A stretch of 64,000 bases of DNA, taken from the NCBI GenBank assembly GCA_019918135.1, contig WBZZ01005597.1:20001-84000 (forward strand). Reading direction: 5' to 3'. A program made the position numbers and the translations under genes. Positions 46,823 through 56,780 of this stretch are shown piece after piece. The stretch's first letter is position 1. Each line of letters opens with the position of its first letter. The notes below the pieces were generated by a model. That model saw only the letters and a program-made list of their open reading frames with translations. It was not told the DNA's origin and did not search any database. This stretch comes from Paulinella micropora. Taxonomy: Eukaryota > Cercozoa > Imbricatea > Euglyphida > Paulinellidae.

Positions 46823-48252
46823 GCCGTGCTGCCAAATTCCAGATGAAAAGATATGTTTTACTTTGTCAGACACTGGGGCAAGAGAATCTTTGATCGTGCA
46901 CACACACAGAAGTCGGTTTTAAGTTGGATCAGCGTGGTTTTCTTACAAGATCTTGCCCGGCCCGGGATCCCGGCGGATTTCGCGCGAAATCCGCCGATAA
47001 TTACGGACACTTCCAGATCGACCGCAAATTGCGGCAACACAATAAAAATTTTTTTTGCAAAGGACATTTCGGCAATAAATGTTTAGCTACAGAAAAATTT
47101 TCGGGAGACGAGGGCGGGCGGGGAATTGTTTTGCACCTTAAATTTTTTTCCCGCCCGCCGGCGTCTCCCGAAAAATTTTCTCTTGCTAAATTTCCAGTGC
47201 CGAAATGTCCTTTGCAAAAAAAAAATTTTTTTCATTGGCCTCGGTTTTTCGGTGAATTTCGCAACACCTGTGAAATCCGCCGCAATTTGTGGATACTTCA
47301 GATCGACCGCAAATTTCGGCAACGCAATAAAAATTTTTTTAATGAAGGACATTTCGGCAATAAATGTTTAGCTACAGAAAAATTTTCGGGAGACGAGGGC
47401 GGGCGGGGAATTTTTTTGCACCTTCAAATTTTTTCCCCGCCCGCCATTCTCTCCCGAAAAATTTTCTCTGGCTAAATTTCCAGTGCCGAAATGTCCTTTG
47501 CAAAAAAAAATTTTTTTCATTGGTTTCATAATTCGGTGAATTTTGCGACACTTGTGAAAAACGCCGCAATTTGTGGACACTTCAGATAGACCGCAAATTG
47601 CGGCAACGCAATAAAATTTTTTTTCATGAAGGACATTTCGGCAATAAAAAGGTAGCTACAGAAAATTTTTCGGGAGAGATTGGCGGGCGGGGAATTTTTT
47701 TGCACCTTCAAATTTTTCCCCGCCCGCCCTCGTCTCCCGAAAAATTTTCTCTTGCTAAATTTCCCGTGCCGAAATGTCCTTTGCAAAAAAATTTTTTTTT
47801 TCACTAGTCTCATAATCCGGTGAATTTCGCGACACTTGTGAAAAGCGCCGCAATTTGTGGACACTTCAGATAGACCGCAAATTGCGGCAACGCAATAAAG
47901 TTTTTTTTCATGAAGGACATTTCGGCAATTGAAAAGGAGACAAAGAAAAATTTTCGGGAAACACCGCCGGGCGGGGGAAAAATTTAAGGTGCAAAAAAAT
48001 TCCCCGCCCGCCAATCTCTCCCGAAAATTTTTCTTTGTCTCTTTTTCAATTGCCGAAATGTCCTTTGCAAAAAAAAAAAATTATTGGTTTCATAATTCGG
48101 TGAATTTCGCGACAAGTGCCACCTGCGCCGGAAGTTATGGATCTTCTCCGACATTTGCGGCACACACATTTTTAAGCCCTTTTACAATGTAAAGAAAGGC
48201 AGCAGAGAAAGCCAGCACGTTTGTTTTTATTTAAAAAAGCAGGGGGGGGGAG
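46823..48252. other. Intergenic hairpin-array region between convergent genes
   Basis: No gene is supported; the short ORFs here are products of the repeats. The region lies between plus-strand genes ending at 46,822 and a minus-strand gene ending at 48,253, and holds a perfect 26-base palindrome (46972-46997) and the four-unit hairpin array. Confidence 0.7.
47008..48150. repeat. Tandem array of four 285-bp hairpin units
   Basis: Units begin near 47008, 47294, 47578 and 47863 (acttcagat followed by gacc). Each holds a large inverted repeat with arms of about 75-90 bases: aaggacatttcggc on the left, gccgaaatgtcctt on the right, and GGGCGGGCGGGG / CCCCGCCCGCC inside, around a short centre (ttgcacctt). 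A smaller inverted repeat (gccgcaatttg / caaattgcggc) links units. In unit 4 the centre is in opposite orientation (aaggtgcaa), and in unit 3 the inner arm variants are swapped relative to units 1 and 2. Possible roles are replication origin, recombination site or chromatin element; none is proven. Confidence 0.85.
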
Positions 48253-49878
48253 CTATGAACTGGCTGCAACCAGTTTCAGTGGCAGAGAAGGCACTGTGCT
48301 CTTGTCAAGGACGGCCGGCGCGGACATTCGTGCAGACATTCGCGCGGCTGTCGGGGCGACCGTCCGCAGATAGCCGCTGGCCAACTCAACTCCCGGCCCA
48401 TGGAGGCAGTAGAGCAACCACCGGACGTAGCCTGGCCTGGCCGGACGGGGCGGGCACTTGTCAGCGGAACACAGTCCGGCCGTGCGGGACATGGCAGGGA
48501 GCGGCGGGCACGCGCTGACAAAAGTGCTGCGGACATCGCACTGATAGAAATACAGATTTGTGCTTTCTTGGGCGTTTGTGCACAGCAGGTCGATCGTGCC
48601 TATCCTGAGCCTGTAGATGTCAATCCTGGCCAAGCGCTTGGCATCGCCGGTCACGACCAGCTGCTTGATATCCACGTAGCCCCGCGCGGGGTCCTCGCCC
48701 TGGACGACAAGCCGTTGGGGCGAAGATGGGCCTAGGTCCACGTGCAGGACCCCCGCAATCGTGTCCCTGACGTAGACTGAGGCCGTGGTCGACACGTGGT
48801 CAAAGCTAACCTGCATCAGGTCAGGTGGTGTTGACGACAGGAAGACCTGCGCCCCGTAGCCATTGGTGTCGTCATCCCGGCGCTCAAGCGTGACGAGTTT
48901 TAAGTGCGGGTTGTCGATTAGTTCAACGGTCAAATGGTCTTGTGCGCTGGGGCTGACAACCCGCAGCAACTGCAGGCCCCGGCATGACTGGACACTGACC
49001 GTCTCGCTGCAGACCGTCAGGACGCGCGTGTCCCCGAACCTGCAGAGCAGGAACTTCAGCCAGGGCACACGGAGCCCGCCCGCCTGTTGCAATTCGGCCT
49101 TGGGCAGACGCCAGTTGACGTCGTAAAAGGCTAGGGACGAAGCGATCGGGGGCCGGAATCGTTGCAACCAATCCGGCGTCACCACGCCGCCCCTGAACTG
49201 GACAATCTGCTTACGCAGCGCGCCCGCGTCGAATTGCATGTTCTCAATCTGGCCGCGAGCGAACATGGCGACCCGTCGGATTATGGCCGGGCCGGGCGGT
49301 GGGGGTCGGTGATAACGAACACATTCCATGGCCTGGAAGACCGACTTGGCTAGCGCGGCCACGGGTCTGCGCGGGGCTTCCCCGAAGGACTCGAGCACCG
49401 GCCTCAGGTCCTCCCAGTCAGCTAAACCCCCGATGGTTTCTTGTTTTCCGGCAAAGCTGTGCCAGCCGCGGATCCTGTGCCGGCAGAGGTCGAGCACCAA
49501 ACGCAGGTCGCCGTCACAATAGTATTACCTGAAGAGAACGATGGCCAGCAGGATCTGCAGCATCTCGGGGCTGCTGCAACAGTCATCGCCCACTGCTACT
49601 GGCTCTAATTCATAATAAATCCGCAGCTTAACGTCTGTGGAACGGAGCCGGCTGGTCAAGTCACTGAGGTCGTACAGGGTTTCAGTGCGCGACATCAACA
49701 GCCTGATCCCCGTTAGGCACACGCAGAACAGGTTGGGCGACCCGTCGGATTGAGCCGGACACCACTTTGAATCGTTCGCGGCGCGCAGGCATTCTCTGTT
49801 CTCCGCCCGACTCAGTACGTGAGTCCATTCCAACCGGGGCAGCGGGGCGGGCAACGCCTGCACCGGCAGCCTGTTCAT
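48253..49878 (-). CDS. Uncharacterised protein, frame interrupted once
   Basis: The ATG at 49878 starts a product with MNRLPVQALPAPLPRLEWTH; the frame runs to 48,253 with about one interruption. Sequence is globular, with a first part including LFCVCLTGIRLLMSRTETLY and a later part with beta-rich repeats (LTVELIDNPHLKLVTLERRD, VYVRDTIAGVLHVDLG, LVVTGDAKRLARIDIYRLRI) that could form a solenoid or beta-helix. The C-terminus has CPP and Cys pairs. No family is recognised. Confidence 0.5.
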
Positions 49879-50344
49879 CAGGTCTCTTTTTTTTCTTAAT
49901 AACCCCACGAAAAAAAGGGACCCAAGAGAGCTAAGCTTCTCTGTGAATTTACTTCTTAAAAAAACAAGCAAAAGAAAAGATCGAGGGACAACAGTGTGTG
50001 CGCGAGAACGATGGGGAGGGGTTGGGGCCAAGAGCAACCAAAAAAGACTCTCGGGCCGAAACCAACAACACCCCCTCCTCCTGTGCCTACCTGCGTAACC
50101 CATTTCCCTTTCCCTCCCGTGCCTACCTGCGTAACCCATTTCCCTCCCGTGCCTACCTGCGTACCCATTTCCCTTTTCCCCCCGAAGCACGCGGGGCTCC
50201 CCCTCCCTCCTCCTTCCGCGCCCCCCCCCCGCCCTCTCTCTCTCTCTCTTGCCCCGCCCTGAGAAAAAAGAGCTCTCCCCTCCCTTGCTTCCCGCCCACT
50301 AGCAAAAAGAAATTTCTTGGAATTTGCGAACAAAACAAAAAAAA
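49879..50344. other. Divergent intergenic region with three 30-bp tandem copies
   Basis: Between divergent genes, 50,087-50,170 contains gtgcctacctgcgtaaccca-type units three times. Pyrimidine-rich stretches (CTCTCT) follow. Promoters for both neighbours are expected here. Confidence 0.5.
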
Positions 50345-50962
50345 ATGGCCTCGTCGTCCCCGGGCCCAGCCCCCTCTTTCGTGTGGCTGCTGGATGGCTG
50401 GTGCATAGACACCGCGGCGCAGGGTCAAATCATGTTGCGGCTCACGCAGGAAGCAGCGCGCGAAGAAGCCAAGGAACAAGCCTGGGTGGTGCTGTACAAC
50501 GTAGCCGTCAGGTTCGACCGGCACCTGGAGGTCGCCGACCTGCTGGACTCGATGTGCATGTCTCCTTTGCGCCACGACGACGCCGGGACGCGCGAAATGG
50601 ACTGCCCCGTGCTGGAGCAAGGGCTCCGCGACGCGAACGAAGCGTTGCTGCGGGAGGCCTCTCTGGAGGGCCCCCACGTGTACGTCTGGACACGAGCGCC
50701 GCCACGGGCCGAGTGCGACAGCTGCGTCGTCTCCGTGGGCGACGTGAGCTTCTCGCGCCGTTCTTCGGCGGTGCGGACGTCCCTGTCCGAGCACCTGCTA
50801 GTGGACAAGGGCTGGGCGCTGCCGCTCGCCGTTTTCCCGCTGCACGTGAGTTCGCGGGGCCGGCTGCGGCAGCTGCTCGGCGCCGACGAGGTGGTGGCCG
50901 ACAGCGAACCGCTGCTGCAGCAGCAGACGGTCGGCGCACGCCCGACCAGCGACGACTGTTAA
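50345..50962 (+). CDS. Uncharacterised protein (205 aa)
   Basis: It starts at ATG 50345, directly after an A-rich stretch, with MASSSPGPAPSFVWLLDGW. The protein is mixed alpha/beta with strong helical segments (QEAAREEAKEQAWVVLYNVA, VLEQGLRDANEALLREASL) and a Gln-rich C-terminus. No catalytic motif, signal peptide or membrane segment is visible. Confidence 0.6.
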   Translation: MASSSPGPAPSFVWLLDGWCIDTAAQGQIMLRLTQEAAREEAKEQAWVVLYNVAVRFDRHLEVADLLDSMCMSPLRHDDAGTREMDCPVLEQGLRDANEALLREASLEGPHVYVWTRAPPRAECDSCVVSVGDVSFSRRSSAVRTSLSEHLLVDKGWALPLAVFPLHVSSRGRLRQLLGADEVVADSEPLLQQQTVGARPTSDDC

Positions 50963-51081
50963 GTCCGGCTCAATCCACCGGCTAATTTTTTCACTCTACA
51001 TCTTTTTTTTAATAGAGAGGGGTTTTGCCAACAAAAAAAAACCTTGGTAAAGAACAATTTACCTGAATAAAGAAAAAAAAC

Positions 51082-53838
51082 TTACACTTTCTGTGTGTGG
51101 TTTCGCTCGTGCACGTAGGGCTTCATGCTTTCATACGACAGCAGTACTAATCTTTCCTGCTTTGGCCTGAGACGGCGCGTAGCCATAAGAAGAGGATGTG
51201 AGAGCGCAATATTTTCGGCCAGGTTGAATTCTGAGCTAAAGACAGTTACAAATCTCGAGACGAGGTCTTCGTTGTCAGAATTAAATTCACAGACGACCAG
51301 CTTGACCGTGCTAATCTTGCTGATAGCGACTGCAATTGTCTGCCATAGGTCAGCTACTCCCGGTGGCATGGCAAAATTTAGCCAGACTGCTTCGTGTTTG
51401 CTGATTCCAGTTTGTATCCATTTCAGCAACTCTTGTTCCATTTGATCTATGGTCACCGATGTTGTTGCTGCTGACTTGAAAGGTGATGTAGTTTTGCCAA
51501 ACGTGCATAAAAACCGCGGTCCTGTTGCGGGGCAATCCATGAGGATTTCTACGTATTGGTCCTTTGTTTCGGGCACCACACACAGCTCGTACTGGCGAAA
51601 GAATTGCTGGTCCTGCATCGTCAGGGGCGATCGTCCGTATTTTAGAAAAAGGCCCCGACGGTCGACGACTGTCTTGGGCAAGAGCCGGGACAGACCTTCC
51701 GAAAGCGGGGCGCCAACGGTACCAGAGAACAGCATGTTATGGGCCGTGAGCAGGAGTTTGGTCTTGATGGCAGGAGGCAACTGTACCTCATGCTCCCCCC
51801 GGACTACTTGGTCCAGTGCCAGGACCCTGACTATGCCCTCCAACTGCTTCGTCGCCACCTCCCGATCTTCCAGGAAAGACGACGGCTTGCAGACCAAGTC
51901 CCACGTGTTGACGGGAAGTTTTAGTAACACTTCGAAGGCCAACTCATTAGGCTTTGCCGAGCACAGCGCCCGCCGGAACTTAGTCCAGCAAGATTCAGGA
52001 GCTCCTTTGGCCACTTGCATTGTGGCCATGCCCTGCCAGCGCCATACCAGTACGGCTGTTTGGCACTCTTCCTGGGCGGCGGCGTTGCGGGAGATGTTTA
52101 TCGAAGGTACTAGCGCGTACGTGTAGCCCTTAGGAATCTTCTTCAGCTGTTCGAGGAGAAAGCCGCGCTTTCCGGCCGCAGCCGTGCCGGGTACAATTTC
52201 CGACGAAACAGCTGGCTTGGTTATGCGCGCTTTCCCCGGTTTCTTGCTCCGTCGCTTTCGCAAGGCTTTGCGCGTGTCTTCGATCTCCTGCCTCTTCTTT
52301 GCCAAGTCCTCCTTTTGCTGCTCCACAAGAGTGACGCTCTCTAGCAAGGCTTCCAGATCCCGCTTCGAAGCATCGTCGGGTGCGTTGTTTGCAGCAGCTT
52401 CTATGACCCGTCTGATGTTATTGTCGACCGTTGCTGGGTTGCTCAGCAAACGAGCCGTTGCTTTATGGAACTCTGCTTTCAGATTGATGTCCTTTTCCAG
52501 TTCGAGTACATGAACCGGACCATCCGGCAATTTAACTGCACGTGCCGTATTCACCGCATTCAGCAATGTCTTTTCTGCGTCATCTACCAGGGCTTCTGTT
52601 TCTGCTGCCTCTACTTCCAACTCCTCGAGCACCTGGACCGCGTCTTCTTGGGCTGCTGCGTCGTCTGGAACCCCGTCAAGTACCTGTTGGCCTTCTTCTG
52701 TTGCCAAACCCTGCGTCGTCGCGCCTTCTTCTTCTTGGACTGCTGCCTCGTCTGGATTCGCGTTAGGTATCCCTTCGCCTTTGTTCGACGAGGAGCGTTT
52801 TCTGCGCACTTTCTTGCTTTTCCTGGGCTTTGCTTTGGCTAAGGCCGCCAGCTCTTTGTCGACAGCCTGTAGCGTCGCTGCGGTTTCGTGCAATGCTCGA
52901 AGAAAAAGAATAATGGCATTTCCCAATTCCCTAAATGTCTTCTTTGATTGGACATTTTCTGTACCGTTTACAAGATGGCCAATAAACTCATCGAGTTTCT
53001 CCCCGAATTCTGTGAGTTTATTCTCGTCCTGCGATGATCGCGCTTGGCCCCAATCAAATTTCATTATTATAAGATCGTACACTTCTCCCAGATCGAATTC
53101 CTCTCCCGAAGAAGGATCTACAATTTTACCATCCAGCCTTGTAATTTTACGAGCGTTTGCATTCGCCGTTTGGAGTGCTTGTCTTGTTGCTTCTAGGTTG
53201 GCTATTGCCTGTCGTTTCTCTGTTTCCAATTTCTGGCGCTTCTGGAACGTGGTGAATTGGATATCGGTTGCCTTGGATGGAACCGAGTTGGTTGTGTTTT
53301 GGTCCTCCCCATTCAACGAAATATTCTCGTCGCGGGGCCTACCCTCAACTTGGTCGTAGATCTCATAATCCCCGGCCTCTGCAGGATCCGGTAGAATCGG
53401 CGTTGCGCCGTTATAGCGCTGGGGAAACATCGAGAGCTGCTCTCCATTACCGAGATTAGATAATGAAACAACAATGCTTGCGTCGTCTTGCTTTTGCGCG
53501 GCGTCGGCAAGAATGGTTTGCGGATGTCCGGATTTCTCCTGTGGAACCGCGACACGTGCAGGTTGTTTCGCACTGGTGGTTTTGCTACTTGGCGCACTAC
53601 TAGGGCTTCGGCGTGGTGGTGCTGCGCCCGCTTGTCGTACTGGAACCGCGACACTTGCAGGCTTTTCCGCACTGGTGGTTTTGCTACTTGGCGCAGGAGG
53701 GCTTCGGCGTGCTGGCGATGCGCGTGGTGCCTGTTGTACTGGAAGAGCGGTTGATGAGGCAGCCGCGTGCGTGGCCTGCTGTTTGGCACTGGGGGTTGAC
53801 GCAGGAATTAAAGATAGAAGAACAGAGTTTCTGTCCAT
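51082..53838 (-). CDS. Large uncharacterised protein (918 aa)
   Basis: The ATG at 53838 is preferred; the frame is open to an upstream ATG at 54003, but that part is the Lys/Thr-rich reverse reading of the neighbour's acidic tail. Residues 15-110 are Pro/Ala/Ser-rich with a duplicated phrase (SSKTTSA...VAVP). A helical, charged middle follows (QFTTFQKRQKLETEKRQAIA, VEQQKEDLAKKRQEIEDTRK) with a basic patch (KPRKSKKVRRKRSSSN) and an acidic patch. The last 300 residues are globular (RLLPKTVVDRRGLFLKYGRS, RFVTVFSSEFNLAENIALSH). No family is recognised. Layout suggests a structural or tegument-like protein, which is inference. Confidence 0.6.
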   Translation of the reverse strand: MDRNSVLLSLIPASTPSAKQQATHAAASSTALPVQQAPRASPARRSPPAPSSKTTSAEKPASVAVPVRQAGAAPPRRSPSSAPSSKTTSAKQPARVAVPQEKSGHPQTILADAAQKQDDASIVVSLSNLGNGEQLSMFPQRYNGATPILPDPAEAGDYEIYDQVEGRPRDENISLNGEDQNTTNSVPSKATDIQFTTFQKRQKLETEKRQAIANLEATRQALQTANANARKITRLDGKIVDPSSGEEFDLGEVYDLIIMKFDWGQARSSQDENKLTEFGEKLDEFIGHLVNGTENVQSKKTFRELGNAIILFLRALHETAATLQAVDKELAALAKAKPRKSKKVRRKRSSSNKGEGIPNANPDEAAVQEEEGATTQGLATEEGQQVLDGVPDDAAAQEDAVQVLEELEVEAAETEALVDDAEKTLLNAVNTARAVKLPDGPVHVLELEKDINLKAEFHKATARLLSNPATVDNNIRRVIEAAANNAPDDASKRDLEALLESVTLVEQQKEDLAKKRQEIEDTRKALRKRRSKKPGKARITKPAVSSEIVPGTAAAGKRGFLLEQLKKIPKGYTYALVPSINISRNAAAQEECQTAVLVWRWQGMATMQVAKGAPESCWTKFRRALCSAKPNELAFEVLLKLPVNTWDLVCKPSSFLEDREVATKQLEGIVRVLALDQVVRGEHEVQLPPAIKTKLLLTAHNMLFSGTVGAPLSEGLSRLLPKTVVDRRGLFLKYGRSPLTMQDQQFFRQYELCVVPETKDQYVEILMDCPATGPRFLCTFGKTTSPFKSAATTSVTIDQMEQELLKWIQTGISKHEAVWLNFAMPPGVADLWQTIAVAISKISTVKLVVCEFNSDNEDLVSRFVTVFSSEFNLAENIALSHPLLMATRRLRPKQERLVLLSYESMKPYVHERNHTQKV

Positions 53839-55420
53839 GCTTGGACTGTTTGTGCGAGGCAATGATTTTCCAGAACTGTTTGGGCTTGGATTCTTTTTGG
53901 TCTTGTCCCTGTGCTGACCCTTCGCCTTCTTGGTCTTCGTCGTCGTCTTGGCCTTCGTCGTCGTCTTGGTCTTCATCGTCTTCTTCGCCGTCTTGGTCTT
54001 CATCGTCTTCTTCGCCGTCTTGGCCTTCGTCTATTCCGCCAGCGTCTTGATCTTTTTGCTTGAATGCTTGCTCATTTGGTTTGGCAAAGGGGGTTTGCTC
54101 CCAGCCGCTTGATGACGGGTATTGGCCCCGTGCAGAATTGCCCGTCTCCGCGAACGTTACGGCTTTTTTGGTCGGCGCGTTTGCCAGCGACGATAACGGT
54201 GAAAATGATATCGGGGGTTGGCTGGTTTTGAGCTCTGCTACCAGCGACGAAAACCTTGAAAGTGGTATCGGGGGTTGGCTGTTTTTGAGCTCTGCTACCT
54301 GCGGTCCTGGTTCTAGCAAGGGCCACCTCAACGACGGAGTGTTCGTGGCAATCCAGAACACGTTGTACAAAAACATGTTCCAATCGAGGCGCTGGACTTG
54401 CCTTTCTTTATAAATTGCTATATCGTTTGCTTCGTTTTGTCCTTCCCTGTCTGCACAGAGCCCGTAGACCAACGCGTAGGCCAGCGCTCCTCTGAACGTT
54501 GCCGGGATCTTCGTTTCATCTTTGAGTATGTCTTCCTCAATCACTTCGACCTGGTCTCGCACAAGATCTCTGACGTACCGTTGCATGGCAACAATATCAC
54601 TGGTTTTAAATATGGCAGAGACCTGCAGTTTTGCTAGAGCAGTTACAGCTTGCTCGTTTCTCTTGTTTGTCCACACCGCAACGAGATCTTTCCAATAACC
54701 CATCAATATAATGGTCACAATTAACGCCGACATATCGGTTCTCACCAAATAGCCAATGGAAAATTTACAAGTGCCCGCATATTTCGTTGCTTGCCATAAT
54801 TCTCCTGCTTTTTCTGACGCTGCCGCCACTTCCTGTGCCCCCGTTCCGAAATCCCAAATGCCCCTGATGAGCTTATCTTCTTCTTTTGGTTGTTTTTTAC
54901 TTCTTTCTGCCGCCAACTCAAACCACCGACGCCGAAAATAGAGGTACTGATCTTTCCATGTAGCCACCATTGTTCCATGGCGTGTGGGGGCTTTTCCGAT
55001 CGGGCCGAGGCATTCCCAAACGTAAAGATTTTCGAGACCCGCCTGTTCTTTGCATTTTAGGACACACGACTTAACGTCGGCGTGGTCCCAATCAACGTCT
55101 GGTGCTAAGTCCGCAAACCTTACCAAAGTCGCGCTGAAGTCAAACATAGTAGTGTCACCTTTGGCATCCGAGAATAAAGTCGTAACAAATTGTGGCAGCC
55201 TGTCTGTTTTGTAGTCGCCCGTTGGTATTTTTTCTATTGGAAAAGCGTATGGTACGGTTTTTTGGTAAAGATAAGCTACGACCTCTCGCTGGATCTTTGG
55301 CTTGGAACGAACGACGACGAGAGTAGATTTCGGCTGGCTTTTGTTTTGGTGGTCATCAACTTTGTTAGCATCGTTCACGATGTTGTTTTCACCGCTGGGG
55401 TCAGCCTTGCCGTCTGCCAT
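53684..55420 (-). CDS. Uncharacterised protein with acidic tail (578 aa)
   Basis: It starts at ATG 55420. About 370 globular residues (VVAYLYQKTVPYAFPIEK, YLYFRRRWFELAAERSKK, VTIILMGYWKDLVAVW) are followed by a Pro/Ser linker holding two copies of VAEL(K)xSQPPI, and an acidic repeat tail of EEDDEDQD and DDDEGQDDDED units (54,030-53,930). The frame then overlaps the start of the 918-aa gene by about 155 bases in another frame. No family is recognised. The acidic tail could contact basic proteins or act as a spacer. Confidence 0.6.
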   Translation of the reverse strand: MADGKADPSGENNIVNDANKVDDHQNKSQPKSTLVVVRSKPKIQREVVAYLYQKTVPYAFPIEKIPTGDYKTDRLPQFVTTLFSDAKGDTTMFDFSATLVRFADLAPDVDWDHADVKSCVLKCKEQAGLENLYVWECLGPIGKAPTRHGTMVATWKDQYLYFRRRWFELAAERSKKQPKEEDKLIRGIWDFGTGAQEVAAASEKAGELWQATKYAGTCKFSIGYLVRTDMSALIVTIILMGYWKDLVAVWTNKRNEQAVTALAKLQVSAIFKTSDIVAMQRYVRDLVRDQVEVIEEDILKDETKIPATFRGALAYALVYGLCADREGQNEANDIAIYKERQVQRLDWNMFLYNVFWIATNTPSLRWPLLEPGPQVAELKNSQPPIPLSRFSSLVAELKTSQPPISFSPLSSLANAPTKKAVTFAETGNSARGQYPSSSGWEQTPFAKPNEQAFKQKDQDAGGIDEGQDGEEDDEDQDGEEDDEDQDDDEGQDDDEDQEGEGSAQGQDQKESKPKQFWKIIASHKQSKHGQKLCSSIFNSCVNPQCQTAGHARGCLINRSSSTTGTTRIASTPKPSCAK

Positions 55421-56027
55421 GACACGCACTTTTTAAAATGCTTATTTAGTCTGAATCCAAGTCCGATTTTTTTTAAAGCAAGGCTTGCACTCTTTTCCTT
55501 GTCTTTTAAAGTAAAAGACCAGAACACAAAAAGAAAAGAACAAAAACAGGAGGGCGGGAGTGGGAACGGAGGTTTTTTGGGGGGCAGGGAAGGGGAGAGG
55601 GGGGGGGGGGGGGGAATGTGTCCTGGGGGCGAAGGAGCGAGAAGGAGGAGAGTGCGGGGGGGGGGGGGGGGGGAGGGAGGAAGGGCACAAAGAAAGAAAG
55701 CAAAAAGAAAAAACCCCCCGAAAGCAGCTGGGTTAAGAGTTGATTGATCGAGGATGAGCGTGGCTGGGGGGGGGGGGGAGGGAGGATCATGGAGGGATAA
55801 AAAAAACGGGGAGTCAGCGCCGCTTTCTTTGCCAACCCCCCCCCCCATCCCCTCTCGTTTTTGTTTTGTGTGTGTGCCGCGCAAACGTGCGCGAGACAGT
55901 GTTGCGGGGCAATGGGGAAAGGGTGCGTGGGGGGGGGGGGGGGAGAAGAGAAGTGACAGAAACCAAAGGAGAATAGGTTGAAAAGCGATCGGAACAAAAA
56001 CAAAAAAAGGGGGGAGGGGCAGGTAAC
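55421..56027. other. G-rich intergenic region
   Basis: G tracts of 12-18 bases recur (near 55,600, 55,660, 55,770, 55,930). ORFs on both strands are low-complexity Pro or Gly products and are not supported. Confidence 0.6.
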
Positions 56028-56780
56028 ATGCAGTGGGCGTTTGACAGCGCGGCCGTGTCATGCGCTTACGCCTTTGTGGCGTGCGTCGTGAAAACGCGGC
56101 CCGCGAGCGTACTAGCAAACGCGCACTCCTGTGACACGCAGTGCCCTTGGGTACGAAGCCCGCCTTCTTCGCCCTGGTCCGCCTGTGCGCTATCGGGCGC
56201 CATGCACTTGTGTGAGCCGCAGATCTGTACCGATTCTTACGGCAGATGCCTTCGCACGGGGCGCGCGATGGCCTCGCCGCAGCTGGAGGCCTCCGCCGAC
56301 GATCTTCAGCACGGGGGGGCCCTGCGCCAGAGATCTTGGGCGGCGGGGCCCATAAGTTACTTCAGGACTCAAACCGAAACCGGCACGCCCCCTTTGGTAC
56401 AACCAACACGCGCGCCGCAGCCCCGTCGCGTGCTGTCCTTAGAAAGGGTCTGGCTAAAGCACGACAAACAGCTGATCGCCAGGCTCTGGCTGGAGCAGGT
56501 GCAGCTACGCTGTGCGGGCCCCCCTGCTACGTTGCTACCGTTTGTGGCGCTCTTGGAGCCGCTCGTCCGCAACGGTGCCTGGCCCTGGCTGTGGCCTTAC
56601 CTGTTGTTTCTGATGTGCTGTGGCGCACCCGCGAGGGTCGATCTGGTCATAGTAGCAGAGACCGAGCCCCTGATCAAGAGCCTGCGCGCGTCCTTCCCCG
56701 AGCTCCTGCGCGGGTGTTTGCGGCCGCGTGCCTTTGCGCGCCTGAACTTGCTCGCCTTTGCTGCGGGCGATGCTTGGTAA
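56028..56780 (+). CDS. Uncharacterised Cys-containing protein (250 aa)
   Basis: It starts at ATG 56028. The first 85 residues contain Cys/His pairs (CVVK, HSCDTQC, HLCEPQICTDSYGRC) that may bind zinc. A Leu/Trp-rich part follows, with a hydrophobic stretch (PWLWPYLLFLMCC, about 185-197) and a helical end. No family is recognised. This is the last gene of the GC-rich part. Confidence 0.5.
   Translation: MQWAFDSAAVSCAYAFVACVVKTRPASVLANAHSCDTQCPWVRSPPSSPWSACALSGAMHLCEPQICTDSYGRCLRTGRAMASPQLEASADDLQHGGALRQRSWAAGPISYFRTQTETGTPPLVQPTRAPQPRRVLSLERVWLKHDKQLIARLWLEQVQLRCAGPPATLLPFVALLEPLVRNGAWPWLWPYLLFLMCCGAPARVDLVIVAETEPLIKSLRASFPELLRGCLRPRAFARLNLLAFAAGDAW

Noticed and set aside
46853-48192. Short ORFs on both strands across the hairpin array
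   Set aside because: They repeat with the 285-base unit and read alike on both strands because of the palindromes; no start context or family.
55375-56003. Pro-rich minus-strand ORFs
   Set aside because: They are made by G tracts on the plus strand; no protein-like segment lies outside the tracts.
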